A model generated the notes under the pieces. The model made no database searches. It was given only the letters and a program-made list of their open reading frames with translations, and was not told the origin of the DNA. A DNA stretch of 64,000 bases from Camellia lanceoleosa. Its lineage: Eukaryota; Streptophyta; Magnoliopsida; Ericales; Theaceae. The DNA lies in NCBI GenBank assembly GCA_025200525.1, contig CM045761.1, positions 38,696,190 through 38,760,189 of the forward strand, in the 5' to 3' direction. Each line of letters starts with the position of its first letter. The first letter of the stretch is position 1. A program made the translations under genes and the position numbers. Of the stretch, positions 35,567 to 48,393 are shown one piece after another.

Positions 35567-36227
35567 TCTAATTGGGGTTGAGCATAGTCCAGATTGGTTT
35601 GAATTGGAATAAAATTTGGACCAATCCGTTATCTAGGGTTCTTGAAATATTGGAACTTATCCAATCTATTTAAATCGTTGAACCAATCCGATCACAGATT
35701 CACATAATTAAATTAAACAACCATAAGTATTTAGACTATTACAAATTAAACACTGATAGAGACCCCCTTTTTGGAAGATCCCCACAACCTCCAAAGTGAT
35801 CCACACCACTCATGATGTGAACCCCACACATTATGAGTGGTGTGGATCACTTTGAGAGTTATATGGGTCCTCCAAAAAGGGGGTCTCACTCATTTTCCTA
35901 CTAATTAAAACTAAAAACCAACAAACAAAAGTAATAAAAGAAGAAGCTATGTGGCTTTAGGTTTGGATTTAGGTTTTATATGGAATAAGAGAAGATACTA
36001 TGTGAGAAGGTGTATAATATAAATATAGGGTATTTGTATACGGTCCGGATCGGTTCCAATCTAAAACCGTGGGGTTCAATCCGGAACCGATCCATGGATT
36101 ACGGATTTTTAATTTTTCAATTCGGAACCGAACTATAGATTCAAAAAACCAATCCAAACCTCTTGCATCAGAGTGGACTAGATCAGATTACAGATTTTAC
36201 GGATTTCTTACTTAGCGCTATTTCTAA
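35567..36227. mobile_element. hAT-like MITE with 8-bp target duplication in copy B
   Basis: The body runs from about 35575 (tggggttgagcatagtcc) to 36219 (cttacttagcgcta) between copies of tttctaat. Copies A and C read ctttctaatgcatctgct / ctttctaatacatctgct uninterrupted. The terminal repeats are short and imperfect. The interior repeats a ccaatcc/ggattgg motif many times, and a second hairpin element is nested at 35757-35888. Confidence 0.72.
35757..35888. mobile_element. Hairpin MITE nested in the hAT-like MITE
   Basis: The left arm gagacccccttttttggaaga-type sequence pairs with tcctccaaaaagggggtctc. A second inner pair, gatccacaccactcat and atgagtggtgtggatc, is perfect. Total about 130 bp and almost fully foldable. 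Its target duplication is unclear. Confidence 0.75.
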
Positions 36228-36577
36228 TGCATCTGCTCCAATTGTTTGGCTAGAACTACATAAATATAAACTTCAGAACTAGGAACAAAATGAGTAGGAT
36301 AGGAGTGTTTTAGTTTGTTTGTTTGTTTTTCATTTTCTTTCTTTCTTTTTTTTTTTAATTTAATTTTTTTTATACATAGTTTTTTATTGGGACATTTAAT
36401 AATAAATCTTAATTTATGAACTTATACTCCATTAAATCTTAACTAAGATTTTTGGACTTTAAGTCTCATTAAATTTTTAATAGTCAATTACCCTTGTTCA
36501 TCATTTATAATTATCTATAAAGGAATATGATGATTTGATATTTATTTCGATTATGAAAACTTTAAAATATCACTTTC

Positions 36578-36913
36578 GTTATGAAGTAATCTTGATATAA
36601 AATTTTTTTTGTCAAAATGGAGGCTAAAATCAAGATGGTCAGAAGTTGCATTCAATACATTCACATTGATAGTCGATATGCATTAAATGCTTTCACACTA
36701 CTAGTCAGATACATTAAATGTGTTCACATTGCTAGTTTATCTATAAATAGCTAATGTCTCAGAGTGATAAGTGTGTGGGAGAAAGAAAAGGAAGAGTGCT
36801 CTGTTTGTTTGTTTTTCAGAATTATTTTGAGTGAATTGAATTTCAGTTTGGTTCAGTTTTAAACCTCTAAGTGTGAATCACCAACAGTGGTTTGCACCTC
36901 ACTACCACCAACA
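36578..36913 (+). repeat. 5' LTR of copia element 2
   Basis: 336 bp, ending cactaccaccaaca. It includes tctataaatagct (about 36738), a TATA-box candidate. It differs from the 3' LTR at clearly more positions than the LTR pair of copia element 1, so this insertion is older. Confidence 0.9.
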
Positions 36914-37532
36914 AGGGTATCGAGTCAAGGTAGCTTGAATTTGATGCTCGCCAAATTTTCAAGAACATAGCGTAGTTTAAAAAATTGTACAGAAATCAAA
37001 GTGGTCGAAATCCATTTTTGATCACATCACTTGAAGCCAGCTCCCCGAGACGAGCACAATCGAAAATTATGCTGAAAATGGATGATGACTCGCACGCACC
37101 ATACGCTTATTGACGCCAGACGCTACATGACGCCGTTGATACCCGCAGCGCCGCTAGAGGAAGAAGACGTTGACGACTGCATCGCACGACATCATCTGAC
37201 GAGCATCGACATCATCTCGACCCGCCGCTGACTGAGCCGCCGGCCGAGTCGAGCTCGAAGTCGGCCAAGCAAGCCGCTATGGATCGAAGCTGCTGACTAA
37301 GCCCGACATCAAGACACCAAGGATTAATCCGCAGACGCGCTAAGGTGCAAATGCCCATAGATCTGAAGCGTCAAAACTATTTTGGTTTGATCTAAGCCAT
37401 TCAGAGTCTATTTTTGGTGATCCAATAGTGCTTTCCAACTATTTGTAGTATTCCGGACATATCTGTATGGTCAGAATTTTCAAATTTCATACTAAAAATT
37501 TGCAATTTTTTAAAGACAACCAATGGCCAACA

Positions 37533-40500
37533 CAAACAACTTCTTTAAGCTCCAGTTTCCAAAACTCCACAAAGAGAACTATGAAAATTGGAGTATTCAA
37601 ATGCAAGTCTGACTAGCCTTATAACATTTGTGGGAGTTAGTGGATCGAGGATATGACGAGCCAACCACTCTCAAAGATGAAGGAAGTTTAAATGAAGCTC
37701 AGAAGACGGTGTTAAAAGATTCAAGGAAGAGAGATAAAAAGGCGTTGTATCTGCTTTATCAAGGCATTGATGAGTTAAGCTTTGAGAAGATTTCAGCAGC
37801 AGCAACCTCTAAAGAGGCATGGAGTATTCTTCGCAATTCACACCGTGGAATTGAGAAGACGATCAGAGTTTGACTCTAGGTGTTACGTGGCGAATTCGAG
37901 ATGTTGCACATGAATGAGAATGAATCAATTTCTCAGTACTCCAATAGAACATTGACCATTGTCAATCAGATGAGAAGATATAGAGAGAAGATGAAATCTC
38001 TTCAAGTGATAGAGAAGATTCTACGATCACTCAGTCCCAAGTTCGAGCACGTGGTTGTAGCAATAGAAGAGTCTAAGGATCTCAGTGCCATGACAATCGA
38101 TGAGCTAATGGGCACACTTGAGATTCATGAACAAAGAATCAACAAGAAGACTTCCTCAAGTTCTCTAGAGCAAGCTCTTTAATCAAAGCTATCTTTCAGA
38201 GATGACATAAACGAGCAAGGGGGGACATCACAAAGGAGCAGAGGAAGAGGCCGTGGTTACAATAATCGAAGTTCTAGTTTTCGAGGAAGAGGCGGAAGAG
38301 GTCCAGCCAGAGGAGGAAGAAGTCAACCACACTTTGCTCCACGAGGAAGAGCAAGAGGTAGAGGAGGTGGTTACAACAACCGAACAAGAGTTGACAAAAG
38401 TAATGTTTAGTGCTACTAGTGCCACAAGTTCGGCATTACAGCAATGAATGTCGAAGTAGAGCAACAACAGAAACCGGAGAGCAAGCAAATTTTGCTGAGT
38501 AGGAAACAAACAAAGTTAGACCTACAGTCCTGTTTGTCCACCATGGAGACACTGAAAACCAAAACAAAATGTTTGGTATCTAGATTCGGGAGTTAGTAAT
38601 CACAAGTGTGGTAAAAGCGAATTGTTTATTGAGCTTGACGAGACTGTACAAGCACAAGTCTCATTTGGTGATTTTTCAAAGACTCCAGTGAAAGGAAGAG
38701 GTAACATTCTGATCAAGCTCAAGAATGGAGATCATGATTACGTCTCCAATATTTATTATGTTCATGCCATGAAGAACAACATTTTGAGTATGGGACAACT
38801 CCTAGAGAAAAGATACGACATCAGTATGAAAGATCATCATCTTACCATCAAAGACAATCATGGTAATTTGATCGCTCGAGTGAGAATGTCCAAGGATTGG
38901 ATGTTTGTATTGAACATCCAACATGATGCTGTGAAGTGTTTAAGTGCCATCATCAAAGACAAAGACTGGCTATGGCATTTGAGGTTTGGACATCTCACCT
39001 TTGGAAGCTAGTTGTTGTCAAGCAAGAATATGGTGAAAGGGCTTCCTCATATTGGTCATAGTAATGAAGTCTGTGAAAGTCAGATCCTTGGGAAGCATCA
39101 CAGAACTTGCGTTGTCAAAGAAGTGATGTAGAGAGCAACGACCCTGATAGATCTGGAGCACACTGATGTGTGTGGTCCATTGAAGCCAATGTCAAATGAA
39201 CAAAATAGATATTTTTTCACATTCATTGATGATTATAGCCGGAAGACATTGGTGTATTTTCTTAAAAGAAAGTTGGAGGTGTTCAGTATCTTCAAAGAAT
39301 TCAAAGCTCTTATAGAGAAGCAAAGCGGTTACCACATCAAGATATTGCTATCAGATCAAGGTGGAGAATATACATCAGATACTTTCGAGAATTATTGCAA
39401 AGAGCATAGAATCAAGCATCAAACAACACCATCCTATATGCCACAGTTGAATGGTGTTGCTAAAAGGAAGAATCGCACAATCTTAAATATGGCAAGGAGC
39501 ATGTTGAAAGAAAAGGGACTACCCAAACAATTTTGGGCTGAAGCTGTATCATGTGCTGTGTATCTGTTGAACAGATGTCCAACCAAGAGCCTTCACTCCA
39601 TGACTCCAGAAAAAGCTTGGAGTTCACATAAGCCAAGTGTCAATCATCTCAGAATATTTGGGTGTGTTGCGTATACCAAGATTCTAGAAGCAAGAAGAAC
39701 CAAGCTCGATAATAAGGGAGAAAAATGTATCATTGTCGGATATGGAGACAGAACAATGGGACACAAGTTGTATAATCCAATTACTAGAAAGGTGATCATG
39801 AGTAGAGATGTGATATTTGAAGAAGAAGAAGTTTGGAACTGGAATCAAGATGAAGTTGTTAAAGATGTAGAACTCATTCTTGAAGATGAAACATCAAAAG
39901 CTCCGGTTGAAATCACAAGAGAAGTTCAAGATGAGCCATAAACTCCTCAACATAGAATACTGGCACTTAGATTGCCAGTTTCTCACAGAAGTGCTGCATC
40001 ATTATCATCATCAGCATCATCAGATGATAGTTTTTTCAAACAACCAAGACCAATGAGAAATTTACAGGAGATATGAAGCTACAGAAAAAGTATATCTGAA
40101 TTTGTTCTGCCTACTTGCAAATAGTGATCCATTTACTTTCTCAGAAGCCATCTAAGAAGATAAATGAAAGAAAGAAATGGATGAAGAAATTCATGCCATT
40201 GAGAAAAATGACACATGGAAGCTTACCAGTCTATCGGAGGGGCACAAACCCATTGGAGTGAAATGGGTATACAAGACAAAGAGGAATGCACAAGGCGAAG
40301 TGCAACACTATAAGGCAAGGTTAGTAGCAAAATGTTACAAGCAGAGAGCTAGAATTGATTATGGAGAGGTGTTTGCTTCAGTTGCCCGATTAGAGACTAT
40401 CAGGCTAATGATTTCTTTGGTTGCCTAGCACAAGTGACAGATTTATCAGCTTGATGTGAAATCTGCATTTCTTAATGGTTTTCTTGAAGAAGAAATCTAT

Positions 40501-41560
40501 ATTGAACAACCTTTGGGGTATGTTCAAAATGGGCATGAAGACAAAGTGTACAAATTGAAGAAAGCACTTTACGGATTGAAGCAAGCTCCTCATGCATAGA
40601 ATACTAGAATTGATCAAGATTTTCATGACAATGATTTTGAAAATGTCCATATGAGCACGCACTATATTTGCAGAAGGAAGCTGATGGAAGCATGTTGCTT
40701 GCTTGTCTTTATGTTGATGATCTAGTTTCACCGAAAACAATCCAGCTATGTTCAAAGACTTTAAAAGAAGCATGGTCCAAGAATTTGAAATGATAGATAT
40801 TGGTTTGATGGCTCATTTTCTCAAGATTGAAGTGGCACAAAGAAAAGATGGAATTTTTATTTCCCAAAGTGGCTATGCCAAGGAAATTCTCAAGAGATAT
40901 GGAATGGAAAATTGCAATCCAGTGAACACTCCTGTAGACAGTGGAGTGGAGCTCAAAAAAGGTACAAAGACAGGTGATGTGGATCCAACTTATTTCAAGA
41001 GCTTAGTTGGAAGTCTTCGCTATCTTACTTGCACCAAGCCAGACATACTCTATGGAGTATGTCTGATTAGCAGATAAATGGAAACACCGGATCAGTCACA
41101 CCTTTATGCAGCAAAGAGGATTCTTCGCTACATCAAAGGTACAGTCGATGATGGTTTATTCTATAAACCAACTGATAATTTCAGTCTTGTTGGCTACTCA
41201 GATAGCGACTGGGGATGTGACTTGGATGAACGGAAAAGTACTACGGGATTTACTTTCTTTATGAGAGATACAACCTTCACATGGTCATCCAAGAAGCAAG
41301 CCATTGTGACATTATCGACTTGCGAAGCTGAGCATGTTGCAACCAAGTCAACTGTGTGCCATGCAATATGGTTACGAACATGTCAAGCATTTGGAATTTC
41401 CACAAGAAAAATCCATTGAGATCTATGTTGATAATCGCAAAGAATTGTATTGGCAAAGAACCGCTTATCATAAAAGAAGTAAGCATATTGACACCGCTAT
41501 CATTTCATCCGAGAGCATGTGAAAAATAAAGAGGTTGTATTATTTCCTTGCAAATCTCCA
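37533..41560 (+). pseudogene. gag-pol of copia element 2, broken
   Basis: Gag starts at ATG 37533 (MANTNNFFKLQFPKLHKENY) and continues at 37628-37873 and 37880-38182. A Gly/Arg-rich stretch and a damaged zinc knuckle follow near 38405. The protease motif WYLDSGVSNHKCG is near 38577. Pre-integrase (WLWHLRFGHLTFGS) and integrase core lie in 39168-39941: FIDDYSR and [10 protein letters not shown] are present, but the conserved Glu of the next motif is Lys ([11 protein letters not shown]). Reverse transcriptase has IGVKWVYKTKRNAQGEV (40255) and YVDD (40711), separated by stops. RNase H (GYSDSDWGCDLDERKSTTG, about 41190; KHIDT near 41483) closes it. This is the best preserved of the three copia pol regions, but no functional polyprotein is possible. 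Confidence 0.87.
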
Positions 41561-41663
41561 GATCAGCTTGCGATATTTTCATGAAGCTATTGAAAAATGA
41601 TCTCAGTAACAGAATGAAGATAATGCTCGGGATGAAGTCATTGAGAATCAAGATTAAGGGGGA

Positions 41664-42002
41664 TGTTGTGAAGTATTCTCTATATAAAAATTGTTTGTAA
41701 TAAATGGAGGCTGAAATCAAGATGGCCGTAGTTGCATTCAATGCATTCACACTGATAGCCGTATATGCATTAAATGCTTTCACACTATTAGTTGTATTGG
41801 CATTAAATGTGTTCATATTGCTAGTTTATCTATAAATAGCTAATGTATCAGAGTGATAAGTGTGTGGGAGAAAGAAAAGGAAGAGTGCTCTGTTTGTTTG
41901 TTTTTCAGAATTATTTTGAGTGAATTGAATTTCAGTTTGGTTCAGTTTTAAACTTCTAATTGTGAATCACCAACAGTGGGTTGCACCCCACTCCCACCAA
42001 CA
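41664..42002 (+). repeat. 3' LTR of copia element 2
   Basis: 339 bp, tgttgtgaagtattctc ... cactcccaccaaca, TG to CA intact. Confidence 0.92.
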
Positions 42003-43045
42003 CTTTCCAATTAGAAAAACTAAAAAACAAAAAAATTATGTGTAAAAAAAAAAACTAATTTTTTTTGAAAAAATTGAATTATTTTTTTGTGCAAAACTGA
42101 AAATTTTGTGTCTATAAAAAAGCATGATGATGGAACATTGATGTGCAAAACTGAATAGAAAAGGAAAAATGAAAAAATAAAAAAATTGATAATGTTTTCA
42201 ATTTTAAAACTAGAAAAATATGTTAATATTTTCGGTTTTATAAGATAGTTGAATTGAATCAAACAAATAAGTAGAAGGGTAAAAATATTTAATCTCATGC
42301 TCTGTTTTTTTAATCAATTAGTAAAACAATTATCCGAATATTACCGCAAAATTGATAATGTTCTTAATTTTGAAAATTAGAAAAAACTGATAATATTCTT
42401 AATTTTACTAAATGAGACTTATTAATTCAAAAAATCTTAAATAGGATGTAAGTTACCATAATATTTATAAATAAGACCTTTAGGTAATTAATTTTTATTT
42501 TATTTTATTTAGAGATTCACACGAGGCTGGTTTAGAGGTTCTACTTTCTGCCAAATCCGATGGTGACATTTCTCAAACATTAAGAAACTTCCAAAAATAA
42601 TAAAATCAGGGGCATAAAATCATATAGTAATTTGTTGGTTTGGTGACTCAATAGTGATTGTTGAGTCATATGCTATTATTAATTTTCTTTAGTCTGATGA
42701 ATAACCTAGAAGACAATGGTTGCTGTTTTTCGTTGCTTGAACAAACTCCACATACAGCTACAAGGCACTTCAAATGAGCAAGAAGCACCAACATGCACTG
42801 ATTGATTATTTATTTATTTACTTATTAGCTTTTGTTTCTGTTTATTTTAGGATTAGAGATGTGAACCTGATAAGTAGGTATCTCTCCTTCGGTTTTTTTT
42901 TTTTTTTTTGGTTTTGTTTTTTTGTTTTTATTTTCGGGTTTGATGGTCTATTGGTAACTCTTTTATTTTATTTTATTTTTTATATAATGGATTGCACTGC
43001 ACTATCAGAGGGATTTGTGGCTTCTACATCAGTAGTGGCATGGTC

Positions 43046-43439
43046 CCTCACTACAAAAAATTAAGGTTTTAAAAACCAAAATTTAGAGACAAAATTATTT
43101 TGTAGAGACCAAACAATTTTGTTGCGAAAAGTGTCGTTATTATATTTTTAGCAACACAAATTGGGCATTAGTGATGAATTATTATCCTTTTGGGACCAAA
43201 TTTTTTGTCTCAAAAAATAAACCATTTTGAGACCAAATTATTTTGTCCCTAAAAGGCTATTTACTAGTGACATTTTCAAAATTTTGTCGCTAAATGTCTT
43301 GTTTTTTACTTTTCGACGAATTTTAGCTTAACTATTGTCATGAAGATAGAAATTGGTCCCTAAATGTCTTTTGCAAGAAAATTTTCATTTTAGAAACCAA
43401 AACATTTGGTCTTTAAAACTCTTCTATGTTGTAGTGTCT
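43046..43439. mobile_element. CACTA-type MITE (388 bp)
   Basis: The body 43049-43436 begins CACTACAAAAAATTAAGG and ends ...TATGTTGTAGTG; the ends pair imperfectly for about 30 bp. The 3-bp flanks are cct and tct. Copies A and C read straight through (gtggcctttgcaaaa / gtggcctctgcaaaa). The interior repeats phrases on the pattern gaccaaattattttgtccct. No transposase. Confidence 0.85.
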
Positions 43440-43502
43440 GCAAAACAATAGAGCAAAGACAATTGTTGTTGTTGTATTCCGTTAATGGCATAATTTTTTT
43501 TT

Positions 43503-44466
43503 TCTCTAACTTCCTCTTATAACTCTTAAGAAGTAAGTTTCTTTCTAATTTTCTTCATCTTTCACCATTCTTGTCTCTTTTGTTATTGAACTAATTAGTT
43601 TGGGTCACTAATTATTTCATTAGTTTGAGTTAATAAGTGACCAAGTTTAACTCAAACTAATCTTGCTTAATCTTTTGGTAATAGAATTTACTAAGTAATT
43701 ATAACTTATCGATCTTAGTTTATCTTAAGCACCTCAGTTCACGTTTCCCAAATCACGAAGTGTTCAATTCTCAAGTCCAAAAGAATGAATTTGACTTTCC
43801 TTTGATTTTCTTTTTTGTTTCTTTTCTTTTCTCTAATTTTCTTCTAGCTCTCAAGAAGAAAATGTATCTCTAACTTTCTCCGCCTTTTCTACATCCTTCT
43901 CTCTTTGGTTGTATGAACTAATTAACTTGGCGATTAATTGTTTTATCACTTAAGTGATCAAGTTTAACTCAAACTAATATTACTTAGTCTCTAAGAAAGA
44001 GAATTTATTAAGTAATTATAGGGTAGTTACGTAGGTCCTAATAAGTTGACTTATTGTCTAATAGGTCCTATGAGAAAATTTTGTCATAAAAAAGTCACTA
44101 ATTGGCCATTTTTAGCGACATATGTAAAAAATTATCACAAAAAATTATTTTTAGCGGCAATTTTACCAAGACTTATTTTCAATAGGACTTGATGGGAATT
44201 AAGTTCAACTATTAGGACCTATTGGTAGTTTACCCTAATTATAGCTTAACGATCTTAGTTTAACTTAAGGACCTCACTTAAGGTTTTGTAAATCATCTAA
44301 GTATTCATCTCAAGTCCAAAAGGATGAATTTGAATTCCTTTGATTTTGTTCTTATTTTTCTTTCTTTTCTCTAACTTTCTCTTATGACTCTCAAGAAGAA
44401 AGTTTCTCTCTAACTTTCTCCATCTTTCACCATCATTGTCTCTTTTGTTGTTAGTACTAATTGCCT
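43503..44466 (+). repeat. Tandem array of about 320-bp units between copy B and the viral block
   Basis: Units start at about 43503, 43829 and 44368 with tctctaactt/attttc..cttat/tag.tctcaagaaga and continue with tttaactcaaactaat(c/a)tt.cttagtct. The second unit is lengthened by a 215-bp MITE. The third is cut off by the viral block. No coding frame. Confidence 0.72.
44013..44243. mobile_element. hAT-type MITE in the tandem array (8-bp target duplication)
   Basis: The body 44021-44235 begins GGGTAGTTACGTAGGTCCTA and, inverted, ends GGGTAAACTACCAATAGGTC. It is flanked by perfect taattata copies (44013-44020 and 44236-44243). The other array unit shows the empty site aagtaattataactta (about 43693). 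Confidence 0.85.
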
Positions 44467-44920
44467 CTTTAATATGTTCAATATCAAAATGAAATACTAA
44501 AAGTAAGCTTTGCCATGTGGCTAATATCTGCTTATGGGCTAAGTTTTTAACATCCTTGATTAAGACCTTTGCTTGAACTACAATAAACTCTTATTAAAAA
44601 ATGTTAATTTAATAAATCAACATGGAATTTAAGAACACATTTAATAATGGAAAAACATTATTTCTTAATTGTTGGATAATTTAAAGAAGCATTTTTCCAA
44701 ACCCAGAGGTGAATCTTAAAAGTTCTTCTTTGCTTGTATTTGGATTTGACTGTTTAAGGATACCTCCATATCCTATATCAAAGGCATCTGTTTCCACTAT
44801 CTTTTTCCATGCGGGATTTGCTAAAGCAACAACAAGACAAGGAAGTTGCTTAGCTTTAAGCTTGATTTTTTGAACAATCTAGTATGTGCTTTTAGTCCAA
44901 GGTTTTGGATTTTTTTGTAA

Positions 44921-45160
44921 TCAAATAAAGAATATTGCATCTTGTGCCAAATGTTCATAATAATCGGCAATATAATTTAAACTACCAAGAAATCGGGGTT
45001 GGGTTCTATCTTTAATTTCATCTAGAAATTTAGAAGCAAATTCAATATTGCGATCTATCGGGATAATAGTGCCATTATGAATATTATGGCCAAGAAAGCG
45101 AAATGTTGTTTGAAAAATTTCATTTTGGGTGTAAATCACCAAACCATTCCTAAACAACAT
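44921..45160 (-). pseudogene. Viral reverse transcriptase 3' part
   Basis: A short open stretch containing FLGHNIHNGTI and FLGSLNYIADYYEHL, the thumb/connection part of a caulimovirid-type reverse transcriptase. The polymerase motif lies just upstream in another frame (45219-45230), so a frameshift separates them. Confidence 0.7.
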
Positions 45161-45930
45161 TCTTAAAAATATTAAGATGTTTAATATGCTGATTAATAGA
45201 AGATGAAAAGATTAAAACATCATCAATATAACAAATTGTAAATTCTATATTTGGATTAAATATATTATTCATAATATTCTGAAATTCAGAAGGTGCATTT
45301 TTTAAGCCAAATGGCATAACATTTCATTCAATGCCCAAAAGATATTGTAAAAGTAGTTTTATATCAATCATGCTCATCTATTTGGATTTGCCAGTACCCT
45401 GATTTCATGTCAAACTTAGAAAATAAAATAGCTTCTTGAAGACGATCTAAAAGATTATTTATTTATTTATTAGGGAGAGAATACCTGATCCATTTTAAGG
45501 CATCATTAAGAGGCTTATAATTAATCACCAATCTTAGTACACCTCTTTATTTTTTTGCATTTTTGTTTACATAGAATGCTGTACGACTCCAAGGGGAGTA
45601 GCCTTTTTTGATTAACTTCTTCTTAAGAATATTTGCAATTTTTGCTTGGCAGAGTTTTAAATACTCTTTATTTATCTGACTAGGGTGAGCTTTGGTAGGA
45701 ATGTGACGCTCATCAAAGTCTGGTTCATACAGGAGAGAAACTATGTGTCTTTTATGATTCCAAAAAGCATTGGGAATACTGTTGTAGACTTCTAATTGGA
45801 ATTCTTTTTTGATTATTTTAATTTTATTCTGGAGGGAAGGTTATTGTAACTTTTGATGAATACTTAAGAAAACAATTTCTTTCTGGAGAAAATTTATCTG
45901 TTTTTCTTTGAAATTGAACAGATCCTTGAT

Positions 45931-46353
45931 TTAGTCTAGTTCTTTAGTATAAGGTTCTATAATAAATTCAAACACAATGGTTTGGTTACTAATAGTGGTA
46001 TAGATACCTGCTGAATGAATCTTGTCTATTGGCATCAACAAACATAAGAAATGAATCCCTAAAATAATTGTCTGGGACATGTTTCTGATGAGAACAAAAG
46101 AAGCAGGGTGACAAATCCCTTGATTACATATAAGAACCTCTGAAAGTTTGTATTTAATTTCCATCTAGTTACCACTTGCACTGGTGAACGACTGGGTGGT
46201 TTTCTCAAAATATTGGGTTGGAACCAATCCTTCTTGGATACAGTTCATATCAGCTCCATTATCCACTAGGGCTATAGCATCTCGACGGATGAAGTCTGGT
46301 TTTATGATAAAAGTAATTCTAATATACCAGTTCTGGAAAGTGACTTGATTCAT
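45931..46353 (-). pseudogene. Viral aspartic protease and following linker
   Basis: 46353-46165 contains ALVDNGADMNCIQEGLVP, a retropepsin-like active-site segment with Asn in place of Ser/Thr. 46164-45931 continues in the next open piece with IILGIHFLCLLMPI, resembling the second conserved protease block. A stop lies between them. Confidence 0.7.
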
Positions 46354-46965
46354 TAGTAATAAATACTAGTCATCTTTATTTTCTGGAGTTTCTCCTGTAA
46401 TTATACCATTATTCATTTGAGGTATTTGAGATAACTGATTGTTAATTTTGAGGATTTTGAAATTAATTAATTGCCTGGTTGGAAGATTTTAGATTTTTAA
46501 CTTCTGTTTTCAGGACAATAATTTCTATTTTGAGATCTTGTATTGTTACTAATTTTTCTCCAGAGGAAGAGTATCTCATTTGATCTATAATCTCTCACAT
46601 ACTGTAATGTTTTACAAGAAGAACTTCATCGGATTTTTGAGTTTGATAACAAAGTTCTAAAAGTTTTAATTTCATTTCTGGATCTTTAACTTGATCAATT
46701 AAATCTAAAATAGATTTTTGGTTATCTGTTAAAACGTTGATACTTAGGCCTTTAATGTTGAGGCCACTCATTTCGACGATGGCTTTCTAATTATTAGATT
46801 CTGTAATTAGATTCAGATGACTTGTGGTACCGGGACACTAAATATCATCAGGAAAGTCATCAGACTCAGATGCGGAATACAGCTCAGCAAGCTCTACTTC
46901 AAGAGCAGAGTCAGAATCAGAAGAGTCAAACAAAAGCTTGTATAACTGTTGTTTGAGACCTTCAT

Positions 46966-48213
46966 CTAAAGAAAGCTCTTTGAGTTTCTATTTTGTACAA
47001 CACTTTTTAGCACAGCGTTAGATTTTGCCACACTTGTAGCAAGTTGTTGTAGATTTGTCCTTTTTAGATTGAGAACTAGATTTTTGTTTGCCTTTATAAT
47101 ATGTTTTAGGCTTTTGCTCGTAAGAGAATTTAGATGAACCCTTATACTTCGTAGAATAGGATTTTCTGGAAGATTTTTTGTAAGACTTAATCTACATGGG
47201 TCTCTTGGACTTAGAAGGGTACTGAATTTTGGTATCATAGGCGAATTGGTCGCAAAATTCACCAAGCTCTTTTTGTTCCTGTAATATTTTGTTTTTTCAT
47301 TAGATACTGGAGTTTAAGGTTATTACACAAAGATAGACCTTCTTCAATGATAAGACTAATAAGTTGGCCATAGGTATACTGGTTATAGGAAATAGTCATA
47401 CCATTGTGACGATCCTTGAGTTTTTTTCCTAATTTTCTTTACCAAGAGATTGGGAAGGCCATCAATAAATTTGGCCTTCCAATGGTCACTGTTAGCATCG
47501 GCTTGTTGCATAACTTTGAACAGGAAAACATTTTTATACCATTGAAAATGGGTTAAAGATGGACATCTTAAGTTCTAGAGAAGTTCGCGACCTCGATCAC
47601 TATTAGTGACTTTAGGTCCAACAAGGTGACAAATGATAGTCTGGGTTAGGGTGCAGACAAAATCTTCCCTATTTTTGATGGTACTAGTAATTGGATCCGT
47701 TTCTATTTTAACAAAGTTGAGGATTTCATTCTATTGAGTAGCTGTGAGAATATTGTCCCACCATCCTTTAAGAATGCCAATAAAACTATTCACAATGTAC
47801 CATGCTATCTGGTTGTCTGTATTATCATTTTGTTTACAAACAGTACTGTACATAAGTATCTGGTGGATAGTCTCAAAAATTTGGTATTCTGATTTACCAT
47901 CTATGTTCCATTCATAAATGATCTTCTCATGATAGGATTTCTGAGTGTGAAGAAAATCTTCTTCATAAAGTATATCTTGGGGAGTAGGTTTGTAATAGTA
48001 ATATCTACTCGGTTCGGTTAAGGCCATATGAGCGGTTTGTTGAGGGATATAAGTCATGTTGGCAGATTGCATTTCCTGGAAACTATTATGAATTTCAAAG
48101 ATCTGTGATGGCATGATGTCCTCATCTTCTTCAATGTTTGATGGAGGATTAGGTTGTTGCTGAGAAAGCGCATTAATCTGTTGATTGGAAGATCTTATTC
48201 GAATGTTTTTCAT
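46966..48213 (-). pseudogene. Viral capsid-like region
   Basis: 48213-47731 is open and contains YEWNIDGKSEYQIFETIHQI and ILKGWWDN, a block I know from capsid-like regions of endogenous plant pararetroviruses. It continues, interrupted, to a Cys-rich segment CYKCGKI..., in which a stop replaces the rest of the knuckle. A Lys/Ser-rich tail follows. Confidence 0.6.
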
Positions 48214-48393
48214 TTTATTGACAATAGTGTCAATAAACTCATCATGTTGTTTAGGTGGTTTAAGTTTAAAGTTTGAAACCTCTAAAGGTGGTTTGATATT
48301 TACTGGTTGAATATCTTTTTCTAGTCTAGAATTGAAAGAACTAGTTTTTTGATAGTCAATTAATTCAGTAACTGATTCTTCAATTCTAGTTAG

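Larger units (their letters stand above)
36573..42007 (+). mobile_element. Ty1-copia LTR retrotransposon 2 (CTTTC target duplication)
   Basis: The element 36578-42002 lies between ctttc copies (36573-36577 and 42003-42007). Copy A has the empty site atatcaactttccaattg (about 32427). LTRs are 36578-36913 and 41664-42002. The purine tract attaaggggga precedes the 3' LTR. The primer-site candidate agggtatcgagtc follows the 5' LTR. The 5' LTR begins gttatgaag and has lost the first T of TG. Confidence 0.92.
35452..43490. repeat. Segment copy B, expanded by three insertions
   Basis: Begins caaatgatacttgaccaaac, equal to position about 31854 of copy A, so its left part is missing. Without the hAT-like MITE (35575-36219), copia element 2 (36578-42007) and the CACTA MITE (43049-43439) it runs collinearly with A and C. 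It stops matching just after ttaatggcataa (43490), where a tandem array begins. Confidence 0.82.

Noticed and set aside
38228..38509. Ser/Thr-rich minus-strand frame
   Set aside because: It is the antisense of the Gly/Arg-rich end of copia 2 gag.
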